The notes below the pieces were generated by a model. That model saw only the letters and a list, made by a program, of their open reading frames with translations. It searched no databases and was not told the DNA's origin. A stretch of DNA of 64,000 nt from Allonocardiopsis opalescens (GTDB lineage Bacteria > Actinomycetota > Actinomycetes > Streptosporangiales > Streptosporangiaceae): NCBI RefSeq assembly GCF_003002095.1, contig NZ_PVZC01000004.1, positions 372,001-436,000 of the forward strand, read 5' to 3'. The position numbers and the translations under genes are program-made. Positions 51,271 to 59,199 of this stretch are shown one piece after another (the stretch's first letter is position 1; the number at the start of each line of letters is the position of its first letter).

Positions 51271-52536
51271 ATGGACGGACTGGGCGCGCCGCTGCGCCAC
51301 CGGGCGTTCGTGCTGCTGTGCGCGGGGCGCTGGGTCAGCATGTTCGGCAACGCCATGGCGCCGATCGCGCTGGCCTTCGCGGTGCTCGACGTGACCGACT
51401 CCACCACCGCCCTGGGGGTGGTCGTCGGCGCGGCTTCACTGGCCAAGGTGGTGTTCGTGCTGGTCGGCGGGGTGGTCGCCGACCGGCTGCCGCGCAACCT
51501 CGTGCTGGTGGGCTCCAATGTGCTCAGCGCCGCCAGCCAGGGCGCCATCGCGGCCCTGGTCCTCACCGGCACGGCCACCATCCCGCTGCTGACGACCCTC
51601 GCCCTGGCCAACGGGATGATGAGCGCCTTCGCGCTGCCGGCGTCCGCGGCCATGGTGCCCCAGACCGTCCCGACCCGGCTGCTCCGCCCCGCCAACGCGC
51701 TGATGCGCCTGGGCCTCAGCACCAGCATGGTCATGGGCGCCTCACTCGGCGGCCTGCTGGTCGCCGCCGTCGGACCCGGCTGGGGCCTGGCCGCCGACGC
51801 GCTGTGCTTCGCGGCCTCCGGGCTCTGCTTCGCGCTGCTGCGGGTGCCCGCCGTGTCCGCGGCCCGGCCCGGCCGCACCGACGTGCTCGCCGACCTGCGC
51901 GACGGCTGGCGCGAGTTCACCTCCCGCACCTGGGTGTGGGTGGTCGTCCTCGGCTTCATGTTCGTCAACGCCGCCTACGCCTCCGTGGTCCACGTCCTCG
52001 GCCCCGCCGTCGCCGACGACAGCATCGGCCGCCAGGGCTGGGGCTTCGTCCTGGCCGCGCAGACCGCCGGCATGATCGTCGGTGCGCTGATCGCCACCCG
52101 CGTCCGGGTGAACCGCCTGCTGATGCTCGGTGTGGCCTGCATGGCCGGCGAGGCGCTGCTGCCTACCGCCCTCGCCCTGCACCCCGGGCTGCCGCTGCTG
52201 ATGGCCGCCGCCTTCACCTGCGGCCTGTGCGTCGAGCAGTTCGGCATCGCCTGGGAGGTGGTGCTGCAGAGCAGAGTGCCCCAGCACGCCCTCGCCCGCG
52301 TGTACAGCTATGACATGCTGGGTTCCTTCGTCGCCATCCCGCTCGCCCAGCTCAGCATCGGCCCGATCGCCGCGGCCGCCGGCACCGCGCCCACACTGCT
52401 CGGCGTCGCCGCGGTCGTGCTCACGGCCACCGCCGGAATGCTGGCCAGCCGCAGCGTCCGCACCCTGGGCACCCCCGCCGCCGCGCCGGCCGACGCGGCC
52501 GCCGGCACCGACGGCCGCGTCGGCACCCCCGACTGA
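51271..52536 (+). CDS. MFS transporter (MFS_3/EntS-like)
   Basis: This is a 421-residue protein with about twelve membrane helices. FVLLCAGRWVSMFGNAMAPIALAFAVLD opens helix 1, VVADRLPRNLVLVGSN is the loop 2-3 motif, and VPTRLLRPANALMRLGLS is the conserved loop 4-5 block. ATG 51271 follows GAGGT at 51258-51262. It resembles exporters of siderophores or drugs. The preceding ArsR-type gene on the same strand may regulate it. Confidence 0.88.
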   Translation: MDGLGAPLRHRAFVLLCAGRWVSMFGNAMAPIALAFAVLDVTDSTTALGVVVGAASLAKVVFVLVGGVVADRLPRNLVLVGSNVLSAASQGAIAALVLTGTATIPLLTTLALANGMMSAFALPASAAMVPQTVPTRLLRPANALMRLGLSTSMVMGASLGGLLVAAVGPGWGLAADALCFAASGLCFALLRVPAVSAARPGRTDVLADLRDGWREFTSRTWVWVVVLGFMFVNAAYASVVHVLGPAVADDSIGRQGWGFVLAAQTAGMIVGALIATRVRVNRLLMLGVACMAGEALLPTALALHPGLPLLMAAAFTCGLCVEQFGIAWEVVLQSRVPQHALARVYSYDMLGSFVAIPLAQLSIGPIAAAAGTAPTLLGVAAVVLTATAGMLASRSVRTLGTPAAAPADAAAGTDGRVGTPD

Positions 52537-52557
52537 GCGCCGAGATGCGGCGCACGG

Positions 52558-53019
52558 TCAGCCCACGGCCCTCTTGACGAGTTCGGTGAGCGCCTTCTCG
52601 GCCTCCTCGCCCAGTTCCGACACCGCGTAGGACGTCGGCCACAGGCCGCTGTCGTCGTCGAGCCCCGCCTCCGGGGTGAACCCGAAGGTCGAGTAGCGCT
52701 CCTTGTCGAGATGCCCGCTACGGAAGAAGCACACGATCTTTCCCTTCCTGGCATAGGCCGGCTGCCCGTACCACAGCTTCGGCGACAGCTCCGGGGCGTT
52801 GGCGGTGACGATGGCATGGACGCGCTCGGCCGCCGCGCGGTCCGACGCCTCCATCTCCGCGATCTTCGCCAGCACGTCGAGCTCATCGGCGGCCGCCTTG
52901 CCGCCGCGACCGCGCTCCGCCTCCTTCTTCAGCTCCGCCGCGCGCCCCCTCATGGCGGCCCGCTCCTCCTCGGAGAAGCCCGCGCCGCTCCCGCTCCTCG
53001 TGCCGGTATCCGCACTCAT
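52558..53019 (-). CDS. DUF1801 (YdhG/frataxin-like) protein
   Basis: This is a 153-residue protein. The first 70 residues are a charged helical stretch (EEERAAMRGRAAELKKEAERG). The DUF1801 domain follows, with RVHAIVTANAPELSPKLWYGQPAYARKGKIVCFF, FGFTPEAGLDDDSGLWPTSYAV and a helical C-terminus. The fold resembles B. subtilis YdhG, proposed as an iron chaperone; a role in this organism is not established. The start is ATG 53019. It is convergent with the MFS gene. Confidence 0.85.
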   Translation of the reverse strand: MSADTGTRSGSGAGFSEEERAAMRGRAAELKKEAERGRGGKAAADELDVLAKIAEMEASDRAAAERVHAIVTANAPELSPKLWYGQPAYARKGKIVCFFRSGHLDKERYSTFGFTPEAGLDDDSGLWPTSYAVSELGEEAEKALTELVKRAVG

Positions 53020-53396
53020 CGCCGTCCCTCTCCTGGTCGTGGTCCGTGGAGTACCTGCGACGCTAGCCGCGCGCACGGACCCGGCGCTTCTTGATTCCGC
53101 ACCGGTTCCCGCCCCTTTCCCCCAGGTACGGCGCGGCTCACGGACCCGGGCGGCCGTCGAACGGGCCGGAGAAGAGCGGCCGCGGCAGGGGCCCACCGGA
53201 CCGCGCCGCCCGCGACGGGCGCGCCCCTTCGGCGGGCGGCGGTCGGCACCCGTCCGGCGCCCCCGCCCGGTACACGAGCTCGCGAGGGAGGGCCGGACGG
53301 GTTGCCGCCTGGGCCCTGCGACGATCCTCACCGAGCCGTCGACCCCAGTCAATCCTTGGAATTACTCCTGTCAACCAAAGGTGTAGCTTGGGTCTT
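53020..53396. other. 377-bp divergent region between DUF1801 and LysR genes
   Basis: No gene is supported. The right end is AT-richer and holds the imperfect inverted repeat CCTTGG (53354-53359) / CCAAAGG (53375-53381) and a possible -10 TAGCTT (53384-53389), 7 nt before the LysR start. This would be the expected place for LysR autoregulation. Confidence 0.5.
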
Positions 53397-54299
53397 ATGA
53401 CCCTGGACGACCTGCGCGTGTTCGTCGCCGTGTGCCGGGCCGGCAGCCTCAGCGCCGTGGCCCGCGAGCTCGGCCGCACCCAGTCGGCGGTCAGCCAGCA
53501 CGTCAAGCGGCTGGAGCGGGAGACCGGCGTGAGCCTGCTGGAGCGGCGGCCGCGCGGGGTCGCGCCCACCGAGGCCGGACGCGTCCTGCGCGACGCCGCC
53601 GACGACGGCCTCGCCGGCCTCGACCTCGCACTGCGCCGCCTTGAAGACCTGGCCGACGGGGAGGCGGGCGCCGTCCGCATCATCACCGGCGCGACGACCG
53701 TGCGGCACTTCATGGCCGAGGCGATCGCCGCCTTCCGCCGGAGCCACCCCAGGGTCAGCCTGGAGTTCCGGACCGAGACCTCCAGCCGCAACTGCCTCGA
53801 CGCCCTGGTGGCCGGCGAGCCCGACCTCGCCTGGGTCTCCATCGGGGAACCGGTGCGCGGCGTCGAGCAGCGCCCCGTCGTCGAACTGCCCTGGCTGCTC
53901 GCGGTGCGGCCCGACGACCCGCTGGCCTCGCGGCCGCGCATCGAGGCGCCCGAACTCGCGGCGATCCGCCTGGTGCGGCTGCCTCCGAACTCCACCTCCG
54001 GCGGGCAGCTGACCGCGGCGCTCGGCGGGCTGGGCGTGCGGGCCGGCTCCGACACCAGCGTCGCCGACTGGGACACCGCCCTGCTGCTGGCCGAACTCGG
54101 CCTGGGGCACGCCCTCGTCCCCGCCGTGCCGGACCTCTGGACCTCCGGCGACGGCCGGCCGCTGCGGTTCGTCCCCGTCCCCGGGCTGCCGCCGCTGTCC
54201 GTCGGCTGGGCGGCGCGCCGCTGGGACGCGCTCACCCCGCTCGCCCGCACCTTCGCCGACGCCGTCGCCCGCACCTGCACGGAGCGGCCCGACCGGTAG
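53397..54299 (+). CDS. LysR-family transcriptional regulator
   Basis: This 300-residue protein has an N-terminal winged helix MTLDDLRVFVAVCRAGSLSAVARELGRTQSAVSQHVKRLERETGVSLLER. A linker helix and a periplasmic-binding-protein-like effector domain (about 90-300) follow. The ATG at 53397 has a -10-like TAGCTT 7 nt upstream and no Shine-Dalgarno, so the mRNA may be leaderless. A fragment of a DUF664 gene follows directly in the same frame. No intact target gene is obvious next to it. Confidence 0.92.
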   Translation: MTLDDLRVFVAVCRAGSLSAVARELGRTQSAVSQHVKRLERETGVSLLERRPRGVAPTEAGRVLRDAADDGLAGLDLALRRLEDLADGEAGAVRIITGATTVRHFMAEAIAAFRRSHPRVSLEFRTETSSRNCLDALVAGEPDLAWVSIGEPVRGVEQRPVVELPWLLAVRPDDPLASRPRIEAPELAAIRLVRLPPNSTSGGQLTAALGGLGVRAGSDTSVADWDTALLLAELGLGHALVPAVPDLWTSGDGRPLRFVPVPGLPPLSVGWAARRWDALTPLARTFADAVARTCTERPDR

Positions 54300-54527
54300 C
54301 GGCCGACCCGGTCCCGGCCCTGGTGTGCCGAGTACGACGCGGCCTGCGCCCGCTCGCGCGCCCTCGCGGCGGCGCATCCGATCGACGCCGAGGTGCCGCA
54401 TCCGCGGACCGGGCGGGCCAAGCAGCGCTGGATCTATGCGCACATGATGAACGAGACCGCCCGGCACGCCGGCCACGCCGACATCCTGCGCGAGCAGCTC
54501 GACGGCACGGCGGGCGTCTTCGCATGA
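54300..54527 (+). pseudogene. 3' fragment of a DinB/DUF664-family gene
   Basis: Immediately after the LysR stop and in the same frame, about 70 codons read as the C-terminal half of a DUF664 (mini-DinB) protein: AEYDAACARSRALAAAHPID, then RTGRAKQRWIYAHMMNETARHAGHADILREQLDGTAG. The metal-site histidines of the last helices are present. No start codon or N-terminal half exists upstream, so this is a truncated remnant. It was too short and start-less to stand out as a gene. Confidence 0.75.
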
Positions 54528-54531
54528 AGAG

Positions 54532-54552
54532 AGGGCGGCCTGCCGCCGCCCT
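54532..54552 (+). terminator. Small hairpin after the DUF664 fragment
   Basis: An 8-bp perfect stem (AGGGCGGC at 54532-54539, complement at 54545-54552) with a 5-nt loop follows the fragment's stop and may end the LysR transcript. Confidence 0.5.
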
Positions 54553-54756
54553 GGCCGCCACGCCCCCGCCACCGGCGGGGCGGCGGGCTCGGATAGGCTG
54601 GCGGCCCACGGCAGCGCACGTCCGAGGAGGTGAGACCCATTACCGCCAGCACGACCGGTTCCGCCGGACCTGGACGGGTGCTCTCACCTCACCGCCGCTC
54701 GCCTTCGCGCCGGGGATGACCGGGGGAGCGCCCGTCGGCACCCGAAGGGCTCCCTG

Positions 54757-55596
54757 ATGCCGCATCCCGCCCCCCGTCCGTCCCTGTCCGCCTCCGACGA
54801 GGCGGCCGTGATCGCCCGGCTGCGCGCCGCCGGCTGCGTCTTCGCCGAAGACGAGGCGCGGCTGCTCATCACGGCGGCCGCCGGCCCCGCCGAACTCACC
54901 CGCATGGTGGAGCGGCGGGCCGGCGGGCTGCCGCTGGAACATGTGCTGGGCTGGGCCGAGTTCTGCGGCCTGCGCGTCGCCGTCGACCCCGGCGTGTTCG
55001 TTCCCAGGCGCCGCACCGAACTCCTGGCCCGCCACGCCGTCGACCTCGCCCGCCGCGCCGCCGCCCGCGGCGCACCGCCGGTCGCGGTCGACCTGTGCTG
55101 CGGCTCGGGCGCGGTGGCCGCGGTACTGGCCGACGCGCTGGACCGCGTCGAACTGCACGCCGCCGACATCGAGCCGGCCGCCGTGCGCTGCGCCCGCCGC
55201 AACCTCGGCCAGCGCGGCCGCGTCCACCAGGGCGACCTGTTCGGGCCGCTGCCCGCCGAGCTGCGCGGCCGGGTGGACGTGCTGGTGGCCAACGCCCCCT
55301 ACGTGCCCACCGGCGCCCTCGCCCTGCTGCCCGCCGAAGCCCGCGTGCACGAGCCCCGGGCGGCACTGGACGGCGGCGCCGACGGCCTGGACGTCCTGCG
55401 CCGGGTGGCCGCCCGGGCGCCGGACTGGCTGGCCCCCGGCGGCGTGCTGCTGATGGAGGCCGACGACCGCCAGGCGCCGGTCCTGGCCGACAGCGCCGCC
55501 CGGGCCGGACTGGCGCCGGCCGTGGCCCGCTCCGAGGAGCCGCCCGCCACCATCGTCACCGCCACCCGGCCCGCCGGGGGCGCGGGACGCGGCTGA
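54757..55596 (+). CDS. PrmC/HemK-like protein N5-glutamine methyltransferase paralogue
   Basis: This 279-residue protein has the PrmC two-domain layout. It starts with a helical N-terminal domain (residues 15-70, with ERRAGGLPLEHVLGWAEFCGLRVAV and VFVPRRRTELL). A SAM-binding domain with VDLCCGSGAVAAVLAD follows. The substrate motif is NAPY in place of the usual NPPY, followed by VPTGALALLPAEARVHEPRAALDGGADGLD. It matches the putative PrmC-like subfamily of actinobacteria rather than the PrmC that modifies release factors. The start is ATG 54757. It lies upstream of the cyclodipeptide synthase, but a 235-bp AT-richer gap separates them. Confidence 0.85.
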   Translation: MPHPAPRPSLSASDEAAVIARLRAAGCVFAEDEARLLITAAAGPAELTRMVERRAGGLPLEHVLGWAEFCGLRVAVDPGVFVPRRRTELLARHAVDLARRAAARGAPPVAVDLCCGSGAVAAVLADALDRVELHAADIEPAAVRCARRNLGQRGRVHQGDLFGPLPAELRGRVDVLVANAPYVPTGALALLPAEARVHEPRAALDGGADGLDVLRRVAARAPDWLAPGGVLLMEADDRQAPVLADSAARAGLAPAVARSEEPPATIVTATRPAGGAGRG

Positions 55597-55831
55597 CGGG
55601 CGCGATCTCCTCGCTTATTTCAAATGCCGAACGGACCTGGTTATTTTCCGAATAGAACGCATGTCGACGTTCGGCCGATTTGTAGTTCATCCCTAAAGGA
55701 TGATCTACTGAATCGCTGTCACCCTAATACGCGGAACTGCCCTAGACTCCGGAAACGACGCCGCCGCCTCGGCGGGTGAACAGTCGCGTGCCTGGCGACC
55801 CGCAGGCAGACCGAGGAAGTTCTCAGCGTAT
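55597..55831 (+). promoter_or_regulatory. AT-richer leader of the cyclodipeptide operon
   Basis: The 235 bp are visibly less GC-rich than the flanks, especially 55610-55740. They contain the inverted repeat TCATCC-CTAAA-GGATGA at 55687-55703 and a possible -10 TAGACT at 55743-55748. A Shine-Dalgarno-like GAGGAAG lies at 55812-55818, 13 nt before ATG 55832. The inverted repeat is a candidate operator; no regulator gene lies directly beside it. Confidence 0.6.
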
Positions 55832-56521
55832 ATGGGTGCACAATACTGTCATGCGCAACCCCTCACGGGCAAGTGTGCGGAGATTTATCGGAGGGGAAGG
55901 CATGCGCTTATCGGGATCAGTCCGTTCAACAGTAAGTTCTCCACCGAATACCTGATCCTGGTCGCACGGTGGGCGAATGAGACCTTCCGATCATTCGACT
56001 TCCTGCTCGCCGGCGACGAGGCGGCGCTCCTGCTGGAGGCGACGGGGACCCCGGCCGGGCGGGCCCGCTACAAGTCCCGCAAGGCGGTGCGCCGGAATCT
56101 GCGCTCGGTGCAGGACGCGCTGGCCCACCTGGGTCGTCCCGCCCGGGCCCGGATACTCAACATCGCCGACTTCACCGGTCACGAGGTGTACGCGATGGCG
56201 CGGAAGGAGGGCGCCGCGGCCTTCGCCGCCGACCCGGAGTTCCGGGCGGCGTGCCTGGAGATGGTGGACAAGGCCGTACGGGGCCGGATGCGGACGGTCG
56301 ACGTCGCCGGCTCCGCCGCGGTACCGGAGCAGCTGGAAAGGGCGGTCGAATACGTACTCGCCGAACTGCCGTTCCTCACGAGGGGTCCAGAGGTGGTCGG
56401 AGTCGAGGAGTTCGTCGTGGTCTACCACCAGTCGTGGCCGCTGTACGAGCGGATACTCGCGGGTGAATTCCCGCTTACCGTGCATCCGGCGCAGGGGTAC
56501 GTCAACCTGGACCAGCCGTAA
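55832..56521 (+). CDS. Cyclodipeptide synthase, YvmC-like (predicted cyclo-dileucine synthase)
   Basis: This 229-residue enzyme uses two aminoacyl-tRNAs to make a diketopiperazine. The Rossmann core has the catalytic Ser30 in LIGISPFNSKFS, followed by Asn33. Tyr174 and Glu178 lie in AVEYVLAELPF, and Tyr198-His199 in VVVYHQSWPLYERI. Asn/Tyr/His mark the NYH subfamily. The basic helix RARYKSRKAVRRNLRSVQ (residues 76-93) is the tRNA-binding patch. From memory, LIGISPFNS, LLAGDEAALLLEALGTP-like and AVEYVxAELPF match Bacillus YvmC, which makes cyclo(Leu-Leu), better than AlbC. The P450 45 nt downstream matches YvmC's partner CypX, which supports that assignment. Substrate choice is inference. Confidence 0.93.
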   Translation: MGAQYCHAQPLTGKCAEIYRRGRHALIGISPFNSKFSTEYLILVARWANETFRSFDFLLAGDEAALLLEATGTPAGRARYKSRKAVRRNLRSVQDALAHLGRPARARILNIADFTGHEVYAMARKEGAAAFAADPEFRAACLEMVDKAVRGRMRTVDVAGSAAVPEQLERAVEYVLAELPFLTRGPEVVGVEEFVVVYHQSWPLYERILAGEFPLTVHPAQGYVNLDQP

Positions 56522-56566
56522 TCCGATTCCCGTTACCGGCACCCGACACTTGTGAGAAGGGCTGAA

Positions 56567-57802
56567 ATGACGCTGACCGCATCCGAGTTCAGTGTTCTCG
56601 ACGAGAGCTTCCACGACGATCCCTATCGATTCTTCGCGGAGATGCGGGAATCGCGCCCGGTGCACTACGAGCCCGCAATCGACAGCTATTTCGTCACCCG
56701 GCACCGCGACGTCAAGGCGATCCTCACCGACGATGAGACCTTCACCACGGCCCCATTGCAGGTACGGGCGGAGCCCGTCATGCGCGGGCCGGTGCTGGCG
56801 CAGATGACCGGCGCCGAGCACTCCGCGAAGCGCAAGATCGTGGTGCGCGGATTCGCAGGGCGGGTGCTGGCCAAACAGGCCGAGATGATCCGCGCGAACG
56901 CCCGCGAGCTCATCGAGCCCTTCCTGCCGACCGGGCGGGTCGACATCGTCAACGACTTCGGCAAGCAGTTCGCCGTCTACGTGACGCTCGACGTCCTGGG
57001 CCTGGACAAGCGCGACTGGAGGCAGGTCGCGCAGTGGCACAGCGCCGTCGCCGAGTACGTGACCACCATCATCCTGCCCGAGGACCGCCGCCGGCACGGC
57101 CTGCACTGCGCCGAGGAACTGGAGCGCTACCTGCTGCCCATCATCGAGGAGCGGCGCGCCGACCCCGGCGACGACCTCATCTCACGGCTGTGCACCGCCG
57201 AGTACGAGGGCATCGCGATGAGCACCCGCGATGTCACGGCGCTGATCATGAACGTGCTGGCGGCGGCGACCGAGCCGACCGACAAGACCCTCGCCCAGCT
57301 GTTCCGGCACCTCATCGACCACCCCGACCAGCTGGCGCAGGTTCTCGAGGACCCCGCGCTGGTCCCGGCCGCCATCGCCGAGACCATGCGCCACACCCCG
57401 CCCGTCCACCTCATCCCCAGGCAGCCCTGGCGCCCCGTGGAGGTCGCCGACACCCCGATCCCGGCCGGGAAGACCGTGTTCTGCATGATCGGCTCGGCCA
57501 ACCGCGACCCCGACGCCTTCGCCGACCCCGACACCTTCGACATCCACCGCCCCGACCTCGGCACGGCCCGCTCGTTCACCGCCGCCGCCCACCACATGGC
57601 CTTCGGCACCGGCCTGCACCAGTGCGTCGGCGCGGCCTTCGCCAAGGTCGAGATCGAGACGGCCGCCGAAGTGCTGCTCGGCGCGATGCGCGACCCGCGC
57701 TACGGCGAGGACTTCCAGTACCGGGAGGAGGGGCTGTACACCAGGGGCCCGGTGGCGCTGCCGATCAGGTTCACCCCGGTGCCCGCCCCCGCTCCGGCGT
57801 GA
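56567..57802 (+). CDS. Cytochrome P450, CypX/CYP134-like cyclodipeptide oxidase
   Basis: This 411-residue P450 has the heme loop FGTGLHQCVG (axial Cys353), the ExxR motif ETMR (272-275) and an I-helix NVLAAATEPTDKTLAQL, in which Pro237 takes the place of the usual conserved threonine after the acid. From memory, the blocks ATEPxDKTLA, HLIPRQ, TVFCMIGSANRDPDAF, FGTGLHQCVGAAFAKVEIE and EGLYTRGPVALP match B. subtilis CypX. CypX oxidises cyclo(Leu-Leu) to pulcherriminic acid. ATG 56567 follows GAGAAGGG; GTG 56552 is an alternative. The stop overlaps the exporter start (GTGA). No ferredoxin gene is in the operon. Confidence 0.93.
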   Translation: MTLTASEFSVLDESFHDDPYRFFAEMRESRPVHYEPAIDSYFVTRHRDVKAILTDDETFTTAPLQVRAEPVMRGPVLAQMTGAEHSAKRKIVVRGFAGRVLAKQAEMIRANARELIEPFLPTGRVDIVNDFGKQFAVYVTLDVLGLDKRDWRQVAQWHSAVAEYVTTIILPEDRRRHGLHCAEELERYLLPIIEERRADPGDDLISRLCTAEYEGIAMSTRDVTALIMNVLAAATEPTDKTLAQLFRHLIDHPDQLAQVLEDPALVPAAIAETMRHTPPVHLIPRQPWRPVEVADTPIPAGKTVFCMIGSANRDPDAFADPDTFDIHRPDLGTARSFTAAAHHMAFGTGLHQCVGAAFAKVEIETAAEVLLGAMRDPRYGEDFQYREEGLYTRGPVALPIRFTPVPAPAPA

Positions 57803-59190
57803 GCGGGCCGAGCGCGGCGACCGGGGCGCCCCGCACCGAAGACCTCGACGGCGCCACCCGCCGCCTGATCGCGGTACTGGTGTGCGGCGCCGTCGTCCCG
57901 CTGCTGGACACCGTCGTCGCGGCGATCATGGTGGAGGAGCTGTCCGGTGCGCTGGCCGTGCCGGTGTCGCAGGCGCAGTGGGTGCTCACCGGCTACGCGC
58001 TCGCCTGCGTGGTGAGCCTGCCGGTGACGGGCTGGGCGACGCGGCGGCTGGGGGCCAGGAGGCTGTGGCTGGCCGCCCTCGCGCTGTGCCTGTGCGGCGC
58101 CGTCGGCGGCGCGGCCGCCTGGGACCTGCCGTCCCTGGTGGCCTGGCGGGTCGTCCAGGGGGTCGGCGGCGGCCTCTCGCTGCCCGTGACGCAGACGCTC
58201 CTGCTCGCGGGCACGGCGCGGTCGCAGGCCCCGCGGCTCATGGCCGCCATCGCCGTGCCCGCGGTGGTGGTGCCCATCGCGGGCCCCGCCGTCACCGGGC
58301 TGGTGCTCGACGCGCTGGGCTGGCGCTGGAGCTTGCTGCTGAGCGCCCCCTTCTGCGTGGCCGCGCTCCTCCTGGGGCTGCGCCTGCTGCCGCGCGACCA
58401 GCGTGCCGACGATCCGCCTCGCCTGGACGCGCCGGGCTTCCTGCTGCTGTCGGGCGGCCTGGTGCTGACGGTCTTCGGCCTGGCCCAGGCCGCGGACGGC
58501 GCGCGGCCGCCGGCGGCCGCGGCCGTGCCGGTGGCCGCCGGCGCGCTGCTGGTCGCCGCCTTCGCGGTGCGCGCGGTCGCGGCCGGACCGGCCCTCGTCG
58601 ACGTGCGGCTGTTCGCGTCCGCCCGGTTCAGCGGCGCCTGGGGCACGCTGCTGGTGACCAGTGCGGTGTTCTACGCCGGGCTGATCGTGCTGCCGCTGTA
58701 CCTCCAGGGGGACCGCTCCTACACACTGCCGCAGGTCGGTTGGGCGCTGGCGGTGCAGGGGACCGGGGCGCTCGCCGCGCGCTGGGCGGCCGGCCGGCTG
58801 ACGGCGCGCTTCGGCACGCGCGCCATCGCGATCGCGGGCCTGCTGCTGGGCGCGGCCGGCACGGTGCCCTTCGCGCTGGACGCCCTCACCGGCCACTCCT
58901 GGGTGGTGGTGCTCGCGCTGCTGGTGCGCGGCGCCGGCTTCGGGGCCGTCACCATCCTGGCGATGGCCGCCTGCTACCACGGGGTCGCCGACGATCAGCT
59001 CCCGCACGCCAGCACCCTGAGCCGTGTCGCCACCCAGCTCGGCGCCGCCCTCGGCCCGGTGCTGGCCGCCGCCCTGGCCGCCGGCGCGCCGCCGCACTAC
59101 GCGCCCGCGCTGTGGGCCTGCACCGCCGTCACCGCGGCCGCGGTGCTCCCCGCCCTGCTGCTGCCGCGCACCGCGCCGCAGGCGGGTTAG
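57799..59190 (+). CDS. DHA2-type MFS exporter of the cyclodipeptide operon
   Basis: This is a 463-residue transporter with about fourteen membrane helices (QacA/EmrB type). Motif D1 is AVVPLLDTVVAAIMVEEL, motif A GWATRRLGARRLW and motif C AVPAVVVPIAGPAVTGLVLD (helix 5, antiporter motif). The GTG at 57799 lies inside the P450 stop (GTGA), so it is translationally coupled. It probably exports the oxidised cyclodipeptide, as an MFS gene (yvmA) sits with yvmC-cypX in Bacillus. It is convergent with the MEDS protein gene, 9 nt between stops. Confidence 0.92.
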   Translation: MSGPSAATGAPRTEDLDGATRRLIAVLVCGAVVPLLDTVVAAIMVEELSGALAVPVSQAQWVLTGYALACVVSLPVTGWATRRLGARRLWLAALALCLCGAVGGAAAWDLPSLVAWRVVQGVGGGLSLPVTQTLLLAGTARSQAPRLMAAIAVPAVVVPIAGPAVTGLVLDALGWRWSLLLSAPFCVAALLLGLRLLPRDQRADDPPRLDAPGFLLLSGGLVLTVFGLAQAADGARPPAAAAVPVAAGALLVAAFAVRAVAAGPALVDVRLFASARFSGAWGTLLVTSAVFYAGLIVLPLYLQGDRSYTLPQVGWALAVQGTGALAARWAAGRLTARFGTRAIAIAGLLLGAAGTVPFALDALTGHSWVVVLALLVRGAGFGAVTILAMAACYHGVADDQLPHASTLSRVATQLGAALGPVLAAALAAGAPPHYAPALWACTAVTAAAVLPALLLPRTAPQAG

Positions 59191-59199
59191 GCGGCGGGC

